DNA from: a virus
Length of the DNA stretch: 39,034 nucleotides
Strand: one strand, 5' to 3'
Virus record (IMG/VR): IMGVR_UViG_3300042406_000792
Span: 1 to 39,034 of that record
Part shown: piece by piece, positions 27,631 to 36,600 of the stretch
Layout of the letters: each line of letters starts with the position of its first letter
How positions within the stretch are numbered: the first letter of the stretch is position 1
Notes under the pieces: generated by a model
Seen by the model: the letters and a program-made list of their open reading frames with translations, nothing else
Database searches by the model: none
Told to the model about the DNA's origin: nothing
Program-made: the position numbers and the translations under genes

Positions 27631-29639
27631 AAATTAGTACCCGCCCTTCGCAGGTCATACGTTGAGACGCTAGTACCGCCGCCAGTCGTGATCGGTGCCA
27701 CACGCGCCGCCGGAGCGATAACCGACACCGTTACCCCGGAAGGGTTGCCGGTGGCGCTGGCCGTTATGGTGCCGGCGCCGGGTGCCGTCATGGTCACCGT
27801 TCCAAGGGCGCCGGTTCCGCCAACAATAGCCAAGGCCGTGCCGGTAGGTGCCACGATGGTGATGGTGGCAAGGGGCGCCGTGAGGGTGCCGGTTGCGCTG
27901 CCGGCGGCTGCCGTCATGGTCACCGTGCCAGGTGCGCCGGCTGCCACGACGGATGCTTGCGCCACGCCTGCCGGTGCCGTCATGGTCACCGTTGCGCCGC
28001 CGCCGGTTGTGGATGCCGTGCCGGTTGCAGCTCCCGCCGCCGCCGTCATAGCCACGGTTGGAAGGCTTCCGGCTGTCGCCACCGATACCCGGGCCGCTCC
28101 GCCAGGTGCCGTCATGGTTGCCGTGCTTATTGCGCCGGTGCCGGTTGCTGTGCCGATTGATCCGCCTGCCGGCGCCGCTACCGTTACCGTCACGCCTGCC
28201 GGGCTTGCCGTTGCGCCGCCTGTCTCGGTTGCTGTCGGCGCCGCCACCGTGATGGTTGCCAGGCTTCCGGCTGTTGTCGCCGAGGCTGTCAGGGTGCCGG
28301 CGGGTGCCGATACCGCCACGGTTTGCCCGGCGCCGGTGGCTGATGCCGTTCCGCCTGCACTTCCGGCGGTAGTGCTTACCGCTATGGTTGCAAGCGCTCC
28401 ACTTGCCGCCGCGGTGCCAATTGCGCTTCCGGCGGTAGTCGTCACCGTGACGGTTGCCAAGGCCGCCGCTATAGCTGCCGTTCCGGTTGCGCCGCCGGTG
28501 GGTGCCGTTACCGGTACGGTGCCAGGCGCTCCACTGGCCGCCGCCGATCCTGCCGCGGTTCCTGCCGGCGCCGTCATGGCCACCGTGCCGATGGTGCCGG
28601 CGCCTGCCGCTCCGCCGATTGCCAATCCTGCCGGCGCCGATAGCGTGACGGTTTGCCCCGTGCCGCTAGCCGATCCGCCGCCGGCGCCAAGGCCTGCCGG
28701 CGGTATCGTTACCAGGATGGTTGGCCCGATGGTTTCGGCGCCAATCTGCACCCGGCCTTCGGGTGGCACCATGGTAACGGCTGGGATGGGTTCGGTAATC
28801 CAAGACGTTGCCACCGTGCCCGCTGGCGCCACCATGGTGATGGTTGCGCCCGTTCCGGTAGCCGATCCGTTCACCGGAGCAAATGCCGTTCCCGCCGGCG
28901 CTGCCATCGTGACGGTGGCGCCCGCACCCGTCGCCGATCCGTTGGTTGGGACGACTGCCGCCCCGGCTGGGGCTGACATTGTGACGGTTGCGCCGGCGCC
29001 GGTTGCTGATCCAGCAGTTCCGCCGCTTACCGCCTGAGTACCTGCTCCGCTGTTGTAAATAAACGCGACTTCTGTTGCATCAATAGCAGTATCATAAATC
29101 CTCAAGTCGTCCATTGAAGAAGTTGTATTCCAGCCCGGGCCCACCATATAGGCTCCGCTTGTTTGCGGCGCCCCAAATACTGCTGTGGTGCCAATCAAGC
29201 TACCGTTGGAATAACTCTTCCATGTTCCGGCTCCGTCATAAGTAACTACAAAATGGTTGAAATTACTAAAAGTCACAGAGACTGTGTCGCGGATTTCATA
29301 CATAAAAGACATTGAACTAAATTTGGCAATTAGTTGGGTGCCGATTGCTGCATCAAAACCAATTTGAAAACCCGTCGAGCTGTTGTAAATAAATGTGCCC
29401 ACAAACGAAGATGAAGAAGAAGTCTTCAACCAGAACGCTATTGAAAAAGCGCTGCCACTTCCCGGCAATCCTCCCGTTGCCGTCGCCGCCGCTGATCCGC
29501 CGCTAAGGGTCCAATCACAACATTGATTGATTTTTCCAGAAGCCCCGATACTGCCCAAAACGGGAGTGAGGTTCGCTGATCCGATAGAATCATTGAACCC
29601 CGTAGATGTATCAAATAGGTAGTGATGGGTAAGCGCCAT
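27627..29639 (-). CDS. LamG-domain protein with about 20 short beta repeats (670 aa)
   Basis: Residues 1-205 are a laminin-G/concanavalin-like domain (ALTHHYLFDTSTGFND, FSIAFWLKTSSS, SMDDLRIYDTAIDATEV), AT-richer than the rest. Residues 215-650 hold about 20 degenerate copies of a 20-24-residue unit around TVTMTAPAG-A-G-ASATGAG. An extra-variable stretch with EPIPAVTMVPPEGRVQ lies between copies 3 and 6. It would make a rod displaying a glycan-binding head. Its location in the neck gene cluster rather than after the tape measure is unusual and suggests a capsid- or neck-attached fibre. Confidence 0.8.
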   Translation of the reverse strand: MALTHHYLFDTSTGFNDSIGSANLTPVLGSIGASGKINQCCDWTLSGGSAAATATGGLPGSGSAFSIAFWLKTSSSSSFVGTFIYNSSTGFQIGFDAAIGTQLIAKFSSMSFMYEIRDTVSVTFSNFNHFVVTYDGAGTWKSYSNGSLIGTTAVFGAPQTSGAYMVGPGWNTTSSMDDLRIYDTAIDATEVAFIYNSGAGTQAVSGGTAGSATGAGATVTMSAPAGAAVVPTNGSATGAGATVTMAAPAGTAFAPVNGSATGTGATITMVAPAGTVATSWITEPIPAVTMVPPEGRVQIGAETIGPTILVTIPPAGLGAGGGSASGTGQTVTLSAPAGLAIGGAAGAGTIGTVAMTAPAGTAAGSAAASGAPGTVPVTAPTGGATGTAAIAAALATVTVTTTAGSAIGTAAASGALATIAVSTTAGSAGGTASATGAGQTVAVSAPAGTLTASATTAGSLATITVAAPTATETGGATASPAGVTVTVAAPAGGSIGTATGTGAISTATMTAPGGAARVSVATAGSLPTVAMTAAAGAATGTASTTGGGATVTMTAPAGVAQASVVAAGAPGTVTMTAAAGSATGTLTAPLATITIVAPTGTALAIVGGTGALGTVTMTAPGAGTITASATGNPSGVTVSVIAPAARVAPITTGGGTSVSTYDLRRAGTNL

Positions 29640-29657
29640 AAAACGCGCTCCAGGTTA

Positions 29658-30074
29658 TTAGTTCTGGAAGCGTAAAGGGCTGCTAATCGTCACCGAAAAC
29701 GTGCCGGCGGTGCTGGTCACATCGGTGCCAAAATCCACGTAGGCAACAAGTTCATCGGCGCTTGCAAGGCCGCCGCGGCTCTTGTAAATCACACCGGCGC
29801 GGGCCGTGATGGTCGCCGTAGTCCAAGACGTGATTGCGAATGTAATATCTTCGCGGTTGTTCGTGTTGTCTTTGGTGCAGGTTGCCGCCGCGGCGTTGCC
29901 GCCGGTGGTGTAGCCGGTGCCGGAGACTTCGTTGGTAACGTCGGAGCGCTTGGCGTGAGTTTTAGCCGCGGTGTAACTAGACGTGACGAGAATCATCTTG
30001 AAGGTGTCGGTATCAAAATCAATTGACCCCTTAACCGTATCATCGAGGCATGAATTGTAAATCAGGCTTGCCAT
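29658..30074 (-). CDS. Phage structural protein, SYTAAKTHAKRSDVT family (138 aa)
   Basis: It starts MASLIYNSCLDDTVKG. The core FDTDTFKMILVTSSYTAA, THAKRSDVTNEVSGTGYT and a beta-rich C-terminus matches a widespread uncharacterised phage virion protein family with the same order of motifs. It lies among the neck genes and upstream of the LamG fibre. The role is probably capsid or neck decoration. Confidence 0.72.
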   Translation of the reverse strand: MASLIYNSCLDDTVKGSIDFDTDTFKMILVTSSYTAAKTHAKRSDVTNEVSGTGYTTGGNAAAATCTKDNTNNREDITFAITSWTTATITARAGVIYKSRGGLASADELVAYVDFGTDVTSTAGTFSVTISSPLRFQN

Positions 30075-30085
30075 GTCAAAACCCC

Positions 30086-30544
30086 CTAGTTAATAAAAGA
30101 ATCTGTCACCTGGTATTGTAGCCCCTGCCCGGTAATGGCTTGAAGCTGCGGAAGCAGGTCTTGTAGCGTGTCCTTCAATCCAAGGCGCCGATATCGCACT
30201 TCCAACACCGCACCATAGAAAGCATTGCGCCGGAGCCCTACGCGCACCCTGCCCGCCGCAATAATCCCCGCGATGTCTGTCGGGGCGAATGTTACGTTGG
30301 CTTGTAAGAATCCGGTGCGCTTGTTTGGGTATTCTCCGGGCCGTGAGGCGCCGGTATAGCGCACCCTGCCGTTGGCCCGTACTGCCGGCGCCGGCTTGTT
30401 AAGGCGCCGCTGGTGTTGGCTCATAAGGTAAACCGCGGCGCGGGCCAATTTGCTAGCCTGCCGTTGGTCCATCTCTTCGGAAGGCCTGCCGCCAGGTCCG
30501 GTGAGCGCCGCGAAGGCCTGTGCCACCCCAATGGAAAGGTTCAC
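30086..30544 (-). CDS. HK97 gp10-like tail completion protein (152 aa)
   Basis: A GTG at 30544 overlapping the upstream stop (GTGA) is the probable start; a longer Arg-rich extension is rejected. The basic helical N-terminal half (QASKLARAAVYLMSQHQRR) and the phrase GEYPNKRTGFLQANVTF, then VRVGLRRNAFYGAVLE, follow the gp10/minor-tail completion family: PG-P---TG-L--S followed by a GN--PYA-F-type strand. It connects head and tail. Confidence 0.72.
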   Translation of the reverse strand: MNLSIGVAQAFAALTGPGGRPSEEMDQRQASKLARAAVYLMSQHQRRLNKPAPAVRANGRVRYTGASRPGEYPNKRTGFLQANVTFAPTDIAGIIAAGRVRVGLRRNAFYGAVLEVRYRRLGLKDTLQDLLPQLQAITGQGLQYQVTDSFIN

Positions 30545-30861
30545 GCTAAAACCTCCCCGTAGGTGAGATGTCCGCCGACGATATGGGCGCCATTGGAATA
30601 TAGGATCAAGTCTTCGCCGACTCCCGTTTGAAGCACCGGCATTCCGCCCGCGGGCCAATTGTCGCCGAGGTGAATTGCCGCGCTGCTACTGGCGCTCATG
30701 TGCAATTGTCCGCTTAATGCGGTGGAACCAGACTTCCATATGAAATAATTGTTGCTTGCCGAAAACAGGATATAGGCATAAACGCGAAACCTCTTGCCGG
30801 GAATGCCCGACAAGATCACGTTATTGCCGCTTGTTGAAGCGTCAATGATGGCCGTCTTCAT
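30541..30861 (-). CDS. Small beta-sandwich structural protein, paralogue of 16204-16524 (106 aa)
   Basis: The ATG at 30861 overlaps the upstream stop as ATGA and begins MKTAIIDASTSGNN. The shared pattern with the second copy is GKRFRVYAYILFSA, WKSGSTALSGQL, QTGVGEDLILYS and GGHLTYGEV. Both are exactly 106 aa. The likely role is decoration or neck surface. The two copies differ enough to have separate jobs. Confidence 0.75.
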   Translation of the reverse strand: MKTAIIDASTSGNNVILSGIPGKRFRVYAYILFSASNNYFIWKSGSTALSGQLHMSASSSAAIHLGDNWPAGGMPVLQTGVGEDLILYSNGAHIVGGHLTYGEVLA

Positions 30862-31079
30862 ATGGGCCGCATCCGTGTAACCTTCTGGAACGGGCCCGCT
30901 AATGCTTGCTGTGCCGCCTGCAATTTCTGCAATTGCTCGGTGAGCATGGAAAGGTAGCTGCCCCACGATATCGACTGGCCACCCACCGAATAATCGGGCT
31001 TGGGCTGGGTTGTTATTTCTCGGATCTGCGCCGCCACATTTGCAATGGCCGCGCCGATATCATCCGCTGGTGTTGGCAT
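30858..31079 (-). CDS. Small connector-region protein (73 aa)
   Basis: It starts MPTPADDIGAAIANVAAQ. Helices flank the phrase YSVGGQSISWGSYLSML, which I associate with small gpW/adaptor-like or packaging-adjacent phage proteins that are uncharacterised. The overlap with the neighbours on both sides (20 bp and ATGA) supports expression. Probable role in head-tail joining. Confidence 0.62.
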   Translation of the reverse strand: MPTPADDIGAAIANVAAQIREITTQPKPDYSVGGQSISWGSYLSMLTEQLQKLQAAQQALAGPFQKVTRMRPI

Positions 31080-31278
31080 GGTCTGGCTCCACTACCACAA
31101 GGGGGCGAGAATGGGCGAGACTGTACATATCGCAATAGCGCCGCTTGGCGTCTACGGTGTTAAAAGCTTCCACCAGGCGCCGCGGGGTAAACTGCCCGGA
31201 GACTTCGTAAATGCGAAGCACCGGGGCCGCTTCTGCCGCCGGTGCTTGCTTGGTTTGCTTCGCTGGTACTGCGCTCAT
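31060..31278 (-). CDS. Hypothetical protein after the capsid gene (72 aa)
   Basis: It starts at 31278 overlapping the capsid stop by 1 bp. It has an Ala/Lys/Pro-rich N-terminus (SAVPAKQTKQAPAAEAA), then a compact domain (LRIYEVSGQFTPRRLVEAF, YCDMYSLAHSRPLVVVE). No family recognised. Position between capsid and connector genes suggests a virion or assembly role. Confidence 0.6.
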   Translation of the reverse strand: MSAVPAKQTKQAPAAEAAPVLRIYEVSGQFTPRRLVEAFNTVDAKRRYCDMYSLAHSRPLVVVEPDHANTSG

Positions 31279-32609
31279 TAGTTCTTATTCCTGACGATGT
31301 GCCAAGGGCTCCACACCGATGGTACGCCTCTCTCGTTGGCGAAGTATGCCGCGACGATACCGCGATCTAGCATTTCGTACTGGTTGGGCGCCGCTTGGCT
31401 GACGCTGAGTGGGTAGTTCTGCATATAACGGAAGGCCTTGCCACTCTCGAAGGCCCACCAATATTCGTCGGCGTTGGCCTGACTGAGGTTCAAGCCGTCG
31501 GCTGCAATGCAGCGCTGTTCAAGCAATGGGGAGGTGATAATCTCCATGCCCGTATACGGTGCGCCGGGGCTCACTGATACGTTCAAGGGGTTGCTCGTTG
31601 TCTGTGGGGTAGTTGCGCCGGCGCCGGTTCTGCGCTCGGTGCTGGTTGCCGCCATGATTAGGTTGGCGGTTGCAATGCGCGCCGGATTCACCACGATGGT
31701 GTCTGGCTTGGTCAAAATACGCTTGCCGGTTGCCGGGTCTTCTTGACGCATAAAGAGCATCATAGAAGCTTGGATAGCTGTCCAGTCCGTGAGTGGGTTG
31801 GAGTGGTCGTTCAGATAGCCAAGGGTTCGGCTTGTCTGGTACGTGTTGTAAGCGCTTCCGGACCAGTTGAAAGAGTTGGCCGCGCCGATGAAGAGGTCGA
31901 TAACCCGAAGCTCTTTTCGGTATGCGATTTCATCGCCCACCGCCGCCGCGGATTGAAGAACCTGCCCGGAAAGGTCATAGAAGACGGCTTCCTTGGAAAC
32001 TTCCACCGCCAGGGCGAATTCTGCGGTTTCGGGGGTCTGCACCCATTTCTCGCCGAATTGCGCGCGTGGGTGAGGCTCTCCAGGCTTGCGCTCTTTTGCC
32101 TTGTCGCCGATGCGCGAGATGCCGATGATTTTCTGTCCGTTAAGCTTGGTGGGCTCCGCGGGCATAAGCTTGTCGGCGATCAAAGATGGGTTGCTGAAGG
32201 CTTCAAGGATCTTCACCTCGACAAGCCCACCCACTACCGAAGTAAACGTGTTGATATTCAAGAACGCGGTTGGGTCGATACCCACGCCGGTGTTTTCAAG
32301 CAGGTTCCGCGGGTCGCCGGTGTCAAGCAAGGCCCGGGCTGTGGTGTAGCGATTCAGGGCCTGGCTGTCTGGCGCAAACAGGCTGCGCCATGATGGGCCG
32401 ACGATTCCCTCGGCCAATTCCGAAAGGCTGAACGATTCGGGGCGAAGGGCTCGCTCTTTCAAAATGCGATTGCCCGCAAGATCCCGGTGGTCATTGCCGT
32501 TGGCGTCGCACAATCCTAGGCCTTGCTTCATCTCGGTGAGAAAGCGCCACCTACCGTTGCTCTGTTTTGAGCGAGATTCAAATAGACTTCGGATCTTGAC
32601 AGGATTCAT
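31278..32609 (-). CDS. Major capsid protein (443 aa)
   Basis: The ATG at 32609 has GGAG upstream. The N-terminal about 100 residues are helical and charged (KIRSLFESRSKQ, LREL-like LSELAEGIVGPSWR), followed by TSVVGGLVEVKILEAF, VEVSKEAVFYDLSGQVL, a strand-turn LTDWTAIQASMMLFM and PDTIVVNPARIATANLIM, with a late GRDIG-like GMEIITSPLLEQRC. This is the HK97-fold capsid layout, closer to Mu-like or large siphovirus capsids than HK97 gp5. Flanked by the protease/scaffold and connector genes. Confidence 0.85.
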   Translation of the reverse strand: MNPVKIRSLFESRSKQSNGRWRFLTEMKQGLGLCDANGNDHRDLAGNRILKERALRPESFSLSELAEGIVGPSWRSLFAPDSQALNRYTTARALLDTGDPRNLLENTGVGIDPTAFLNINTFTSVVGGLVEVKILEAFSNPSLIADKLMPAEPTKLNGQKIIGISRIGDKAKERKPGEPHPRAQFGEKWVQTPETAEFALAVEVSKEAVFYDLSGQVLQSAAAVGDEIAYRKELRVIDLFIGAANSFNWSGSAYNTYQTSRTLGYLNDHSNPLTDWTAIQASMMLFMRQEDPATGKRILTKPDTIVVNPARIATANLIMAATSTERRTGAGATTPQTTSNPLNVSVSPGAPYTGMEIITSPLLEQRCIAADGLNLSQANADEYWWAFESGKAFRYMQNYPLSVSQAAPNQYEMLDRGIVAAYFANERGVPSVWSPWHIVRNKN

Positions 32610-32639
32610 GGGGTGTACTCCGTTGGTTCGTATTGTAAA

Positions 32640-33125
32640 TCAAAATACTTGGCGGGCCGCTTTGCCGTAAATGCGACACCGCACCGATGTGGTCGCGCTC
32701 GCGTAGTTGGCCACCACCACGCCGATGGCCTCGGTGGTCAAGGCGGTGGTGTCAACCTTTTGGTTTTGGATTGCGCCGGCTGCCGCGGTGCCTGAGCTAA
32801 ACGCGGTAACAAGCGCTCCCGCTACCCATGTTTGGCTAGCGCATTCGGCCTCGTAAATGCAGTCGGTTTCAACCGTGACCGTGCCGTCGGTGGTTTGTGC
32901 TGCAATCCTGGCGCTTCGGGCCACGCCGACAATGTTGTCGTGGACAAACACTTGGTCGGTGTTGACCGTGCCGGAAGCCACCTTGGAGCTTAACGGCTTG
33001 GCGAATCCGTCCCCGGTGTCGAGGTAAAGGATATCGCCAATATCAATAGCAATGCCGCCTTTGGCCGCATATACCACGGTGCGCGTCATAGTCGGCTGAA
33101 CGAAACGTGATCCACCAAATGCCAT
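32640..33125 (-). CDS. Capsid decoration-type protein (161 aa)
   Basis: It starts MAFGGSRFVQPTMTRTV with GGGAG upstream. It is a beta-rich, Ala/Thr/Val-rich protein with GDILYLDTGDGFAKPL and IGVVVANYASATTSVRCRIYG. The capsid decoration family (DUF2190-like) has exactly this style of sequence and this place between scaffold and capsid genes. It would stabilise the expanded head. Confidence 0.68.
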   Translation of the reverse strand: MAFGGSRFVQPTMTRTVVYAAKGGIAIDIGDILYLDTGDGFAKPLSSKVASGTVNTDQVFVHDNIVGVARSARIAAQTTDGTVTVETDCIYEAECASQTWVAGALVTAFSSGTAAAGAIQNQKVDTTALTTEAIGVVVANYASATTSVRCRIYGKAARQVF

Positions 33126-33149
33126 GATGAGACTCCCTTGTGTTTGTGA

Positions 33150-33638
33150 TTAGTTGGCTAGCCAAGTGAATAGCGCCGGCCCGGTTGGAATGCCGCTGTT
33201 GTCGGTGTTGCCGGTGCGTCCTTCCGTCATATAGCTGCCGCTTCGGGGCGCCTTGGATTTTTGCGCCAATGCAAGGCGCTGCACTTGGCGCGCCGCGGTT
33301 TCCCTTGGCATGCTAGCCAAGTCTCGGAGCAGGTCCTTGGAAGGCTTTAGGCCCACCGCTTCGCATAGCTTGCGCGCGTTGCGGATGGCCTTAGCCTGAA
33401 GGCCTTCCATCGCGGGCTTCTTCTTTTCTTCGGGCTCTTCGTCCATTTCTGGGGTGTCATAGCCTTCGGTGGCTTCGTCATCCATGGCCTTCTTGTCTTC
33501 GTCTTCGGCTTCCATCGCGGGCTTCTCTTCCGCGCCGTCGTAGGCTTCCTCGGAAGGGACTTCTTCTTCGCCGCCAAGGCTCATGGCCAGTTGGTCAAGA
33601 AGGTCCTTCAATTGCGAAACGATTTCCGTTGTATCCAT
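33150..33638 (-). CDS. Probable separate scaffold protein from an internal in-frame start (162 aa)
   Basis: Inside the fusion gene the ATG at 33638 (MDTTEIVSQLKDLLDQL) is preceded by AGGAGC with an 8-nt spacing, a strong internal ribosome site. The product is acidic and helical (GAEEKPAMEAEDEDKK, ETAARQVQRLALAQK), like capsid scaffolds. Lambda Nu3 and the Mu Z/I scaffold are made from in-frame internal starts of the protease gene in the same way. This would supply many scaffold copies per protease copy. Confidence 0.72.
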   Translation of the reverse strand: MDTTEIVSQLKDLLDQLAMSLGGEEEVPSEEAYDGAEEKPAMEAEDEDKKAMDDEATEGYDTPEMDEEPEEKKKPAMEGLQAKAIRNARKLCEAVGLKPSKDLLRDLASMPRETAARQVQRLALAQKSKAPRSGSYMTEGRTGNTDNSGIPTGPALFTWLAN

Positions 33639-36600
33639 TTTCGTTGCTCCTGTGGATTCGGGCATGCCTGTAGTTGTTGGCTTGATTTTTAGGTATTTTC
33701 CGCCGTCAACTTCTGCGGGGCTCTTTGGCATTTCTGGAGGATTTCTAGTCGCCTTAATTTCAGCAACATCAGTATGGCGCGCTATAATGTCCATTGCTTT
33801 GTTCCACGCTCTCTCACCTTCTATCGTGTGCGCGTTTGCAGCGTTTTGGCGCGCAATCGTGTAAATTCTGCTCCATTCCTTGAAAACAGAATAGGGGTCT
33901 TTGCTGCTGGCTTCTTCAATTGGCGCTGTTGCTTTTTTCATTTTCTTACTCTCGCTAAGGCTCTTGGTTGTTGCCGGGTCTGCTACGAGGTCCACGTGCC
34001 GCACCTCCACAATCTTGGAGACCACAAACACCCCGTCCTTATTTTCTTCGCCCTCGCCTTGGGCGTTGTGGCTCATGCCGAATGCGTCTGGCATACGCTC
34101 CGCCGCTTCGCAGATTCTTTCCGCCATGGGGTGGGTTTTCAAATAAACCAGGTCACCGTAAAGGCCTTCACCTTCCACCCACCGAATGCGAGTAAGCTTC
34201 CCGAATCTGTCGTAGGCGCTGCGTTGTTGGTCGGGTGAGTCCTTCGGGTGGTCGATGTTTACGTGAACGCCTTCGTAAAGCTTCTTGGCCGCTTGGATTG
34301 CCGCGGGAAGGTACTGGCGCCCATTCTCGCTCACAAGGCCCAAGATCTTCACGTTGTTAATGGTTCCGGCTTCCCGATTGACTCGGATGCCGCGACCACT
34401 CAGAACAGATTCGTGTATGGGGCGTCTCATGGGGTTCAAGTATAAACACCGGTGCCGTATGGGTCCAAAAGCTTCGCCCAATGTGATCCCTGCCCGAAGC
34501 GCTCGGCGCTCCAATCGCACCGCCTCTTCCAAGCGCTTTCTATCTTCTGAACTCAAACCCTTCTTGCTTTTCTTGCTTCGCTTTTTAGGCTTCGGATTTT
34601 CCGGTTCTTCTTCTACTTCTTCTTCTTCTACTTCTTCTTCTACTTCTTCGCCTTCTTCCTCTTCTTCATCCCATCGGCGTTCATCTTCCGCGGGTTCCGC
34701 TGCCGCGGTTTCCGTCGGGAAGTCCCAAGGGTCGCCGCCGCGGCTTGCCCCGGCTGGCTCCCAATTGGCTTCGCCTTCTTCGTCTTCCCATCGGCGTTCA
34801 TCCTCTTCGGGTTCCGGCTGCTCCGCCGCCAAGGGTGGCGCCACCGCGCCGCGGGCGAATGGGTCATCGTCCCACGGGTCGGGGTCCGGTGTTGCCACCG
34901 CGGTGGGCTCCTTCACCCATTCGCCTTCCTCATCGTCCCACACTCGCTCCGGTTCTTCCGCCGGTTGCATCGGTGGTTCTGCCGGCGCTGGCGCGTCATC
35001 GTCCCAATTAAATGGCTCGGTTGAAACAGGAACAACGGGGCGCTCGGGATCGTAGGCGAAGCTTGGATCGTCTCGCACTAAATAGATTTGATCTTTGAAG
35101 AAACTAAGCTTGTCGGGCTTCTTGATTTCTCCGGCCTGACTTCTCATCAGGATATCCCACAAAACGTAATTCGGGTCAGATGACTTAACGTTTTCACCTG
35201 CCGCCGCGGATAAATCTTCTTCCGGGTTGCCAAACAACAAGCCAGACCATTCATACCCCGTGCGCATGGTTTGAACAATTTCATCGTAGAATGGGAAGTT
35301 GGTGTGATCATCCCACACCGGTGAATTGCGCGCCGGCCAAGGCCGCGATTCTTTCTTGCCGGTTTTGGGGTCGAATTCCCGCGAATAGAATTTCCAGTTT
35401 TTGCGCATCTCCGCCATGACTTCCTTCTCGGCGTTGTAGCGCTCCATCTCATGTTTCCAGCCCTGTTCGGCAAAGGCTTGGAGCGCTACCGGGTCCACAC
35501 CGCTGGCAATGGCTTCGACGTCAATCATCTTTTCAACTGATTGGCGCTTAATGATCTGCGCGTATAAATAGTCTCGGCGCTTGCCGGTGCCTACCAAAAC
35601 CTCGGGAAGCGTTGCCGGGTCGATGTTTACATGTAGCGCCACCTTGGCCATTTGTTCGCCGCTAAGCTCTCCTAGCGCGTTGAACAATGGCAAGCTTTTA
35701 GTGCCCTTGCCAAATGCCCGTTGCGCCAGGTTGACAACCTCGCCGTACCTGTCCATCGCTATATCGTCGGCGCCGTCTGGCATTGGCTCGGCTTCGCCCC
35801 GTACCACGTTTACCTGTGGTGGCGGTGGCGCCGGCGCCGTCACTTGTGGGCCTGTCGGCGTCATCACGTCAAGCGCCGCCCCAAATCTGTCCACCTTCCC
35901 GCGGAGCTTCTTTTCTAGGCTTTCCACCTGATCCGCTACGGCTTTGATTTCTTTCTTCCAGGCCCGGTGATCAATCGGTATGTTTACCGCCCATCGCAAT
36001 GTTTCGGCTTGCTTGTCGCGCCATAGGCTGAGCGCCGCCGTCTTCACGCCGCGGGTCAATTTCGGCTGTTCGGATTCGTCGTACACTCGGAAGATAACGC
36101 CGTCAACAATCCACGCTCGGTTATTGCCTTGGTCTCCCTCGGGGTGTCGTGTTGGCGGTGGGCCTTCCATCTCGCGGGTCTGGCGCCAAATTTCTTCGGC
36201 TTGGTCCGCCTTCTCTTGCCATGATGCCAAGATCTCTTTGCCAAATTGAATGCGCCACGTTGCCGCGGCAATCTGGTCATACTCGCGCACCTTTGCAGGC
36301 TTTAACCCCATGGCCTTGGCTGCCTGTTCCGCTGTTGCCAATAGAACCCGGGTGCCGTCTGGAGATGCCGTAAGTGTTGTTTTTTCTTCGGCGTACTGAA
36401 GGTCCGCCATGGTGAGCTTGTCCTTCTCCATAAGCTCTTGCCATTCTCTTTTCAGCATCGAGTCCGTGTCTTTGTCAAGCTTCCCGCCGGGTCGCAAAAC
36501 AGGCTTGTAAACCTCATGCGACACCGCCACGCCGGTGGGGCCTTCAAGCTTGAACGGGAATCTAGTCGCCTCCCATCGGAAGGGGATATATTCTGTCGGG

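Noticed and set aside
27319-29037. 572-codon open frame on the plus strand
   Set aside because: It is antisense to the LamG repeat protein. The repetitive GC-rich sequence keeps the opposite frame open, and the translation is a low-complexity Val/Ala/Pro repeat with no start signal.
27650-29040. CRISPR-like or minisatellite array
   Set aside because: The repeats are degenerate, in frame and without unique spacers. They encode protein repeats.
34285-35055. Plus-strand frame rich in Ser opposite the acidic repeats
   Set aside because: It is the mirror of the Glu/Asp-rich repeat of the MuF fusion (GAA/GAG read as TTC/CTC) and has no independent support.
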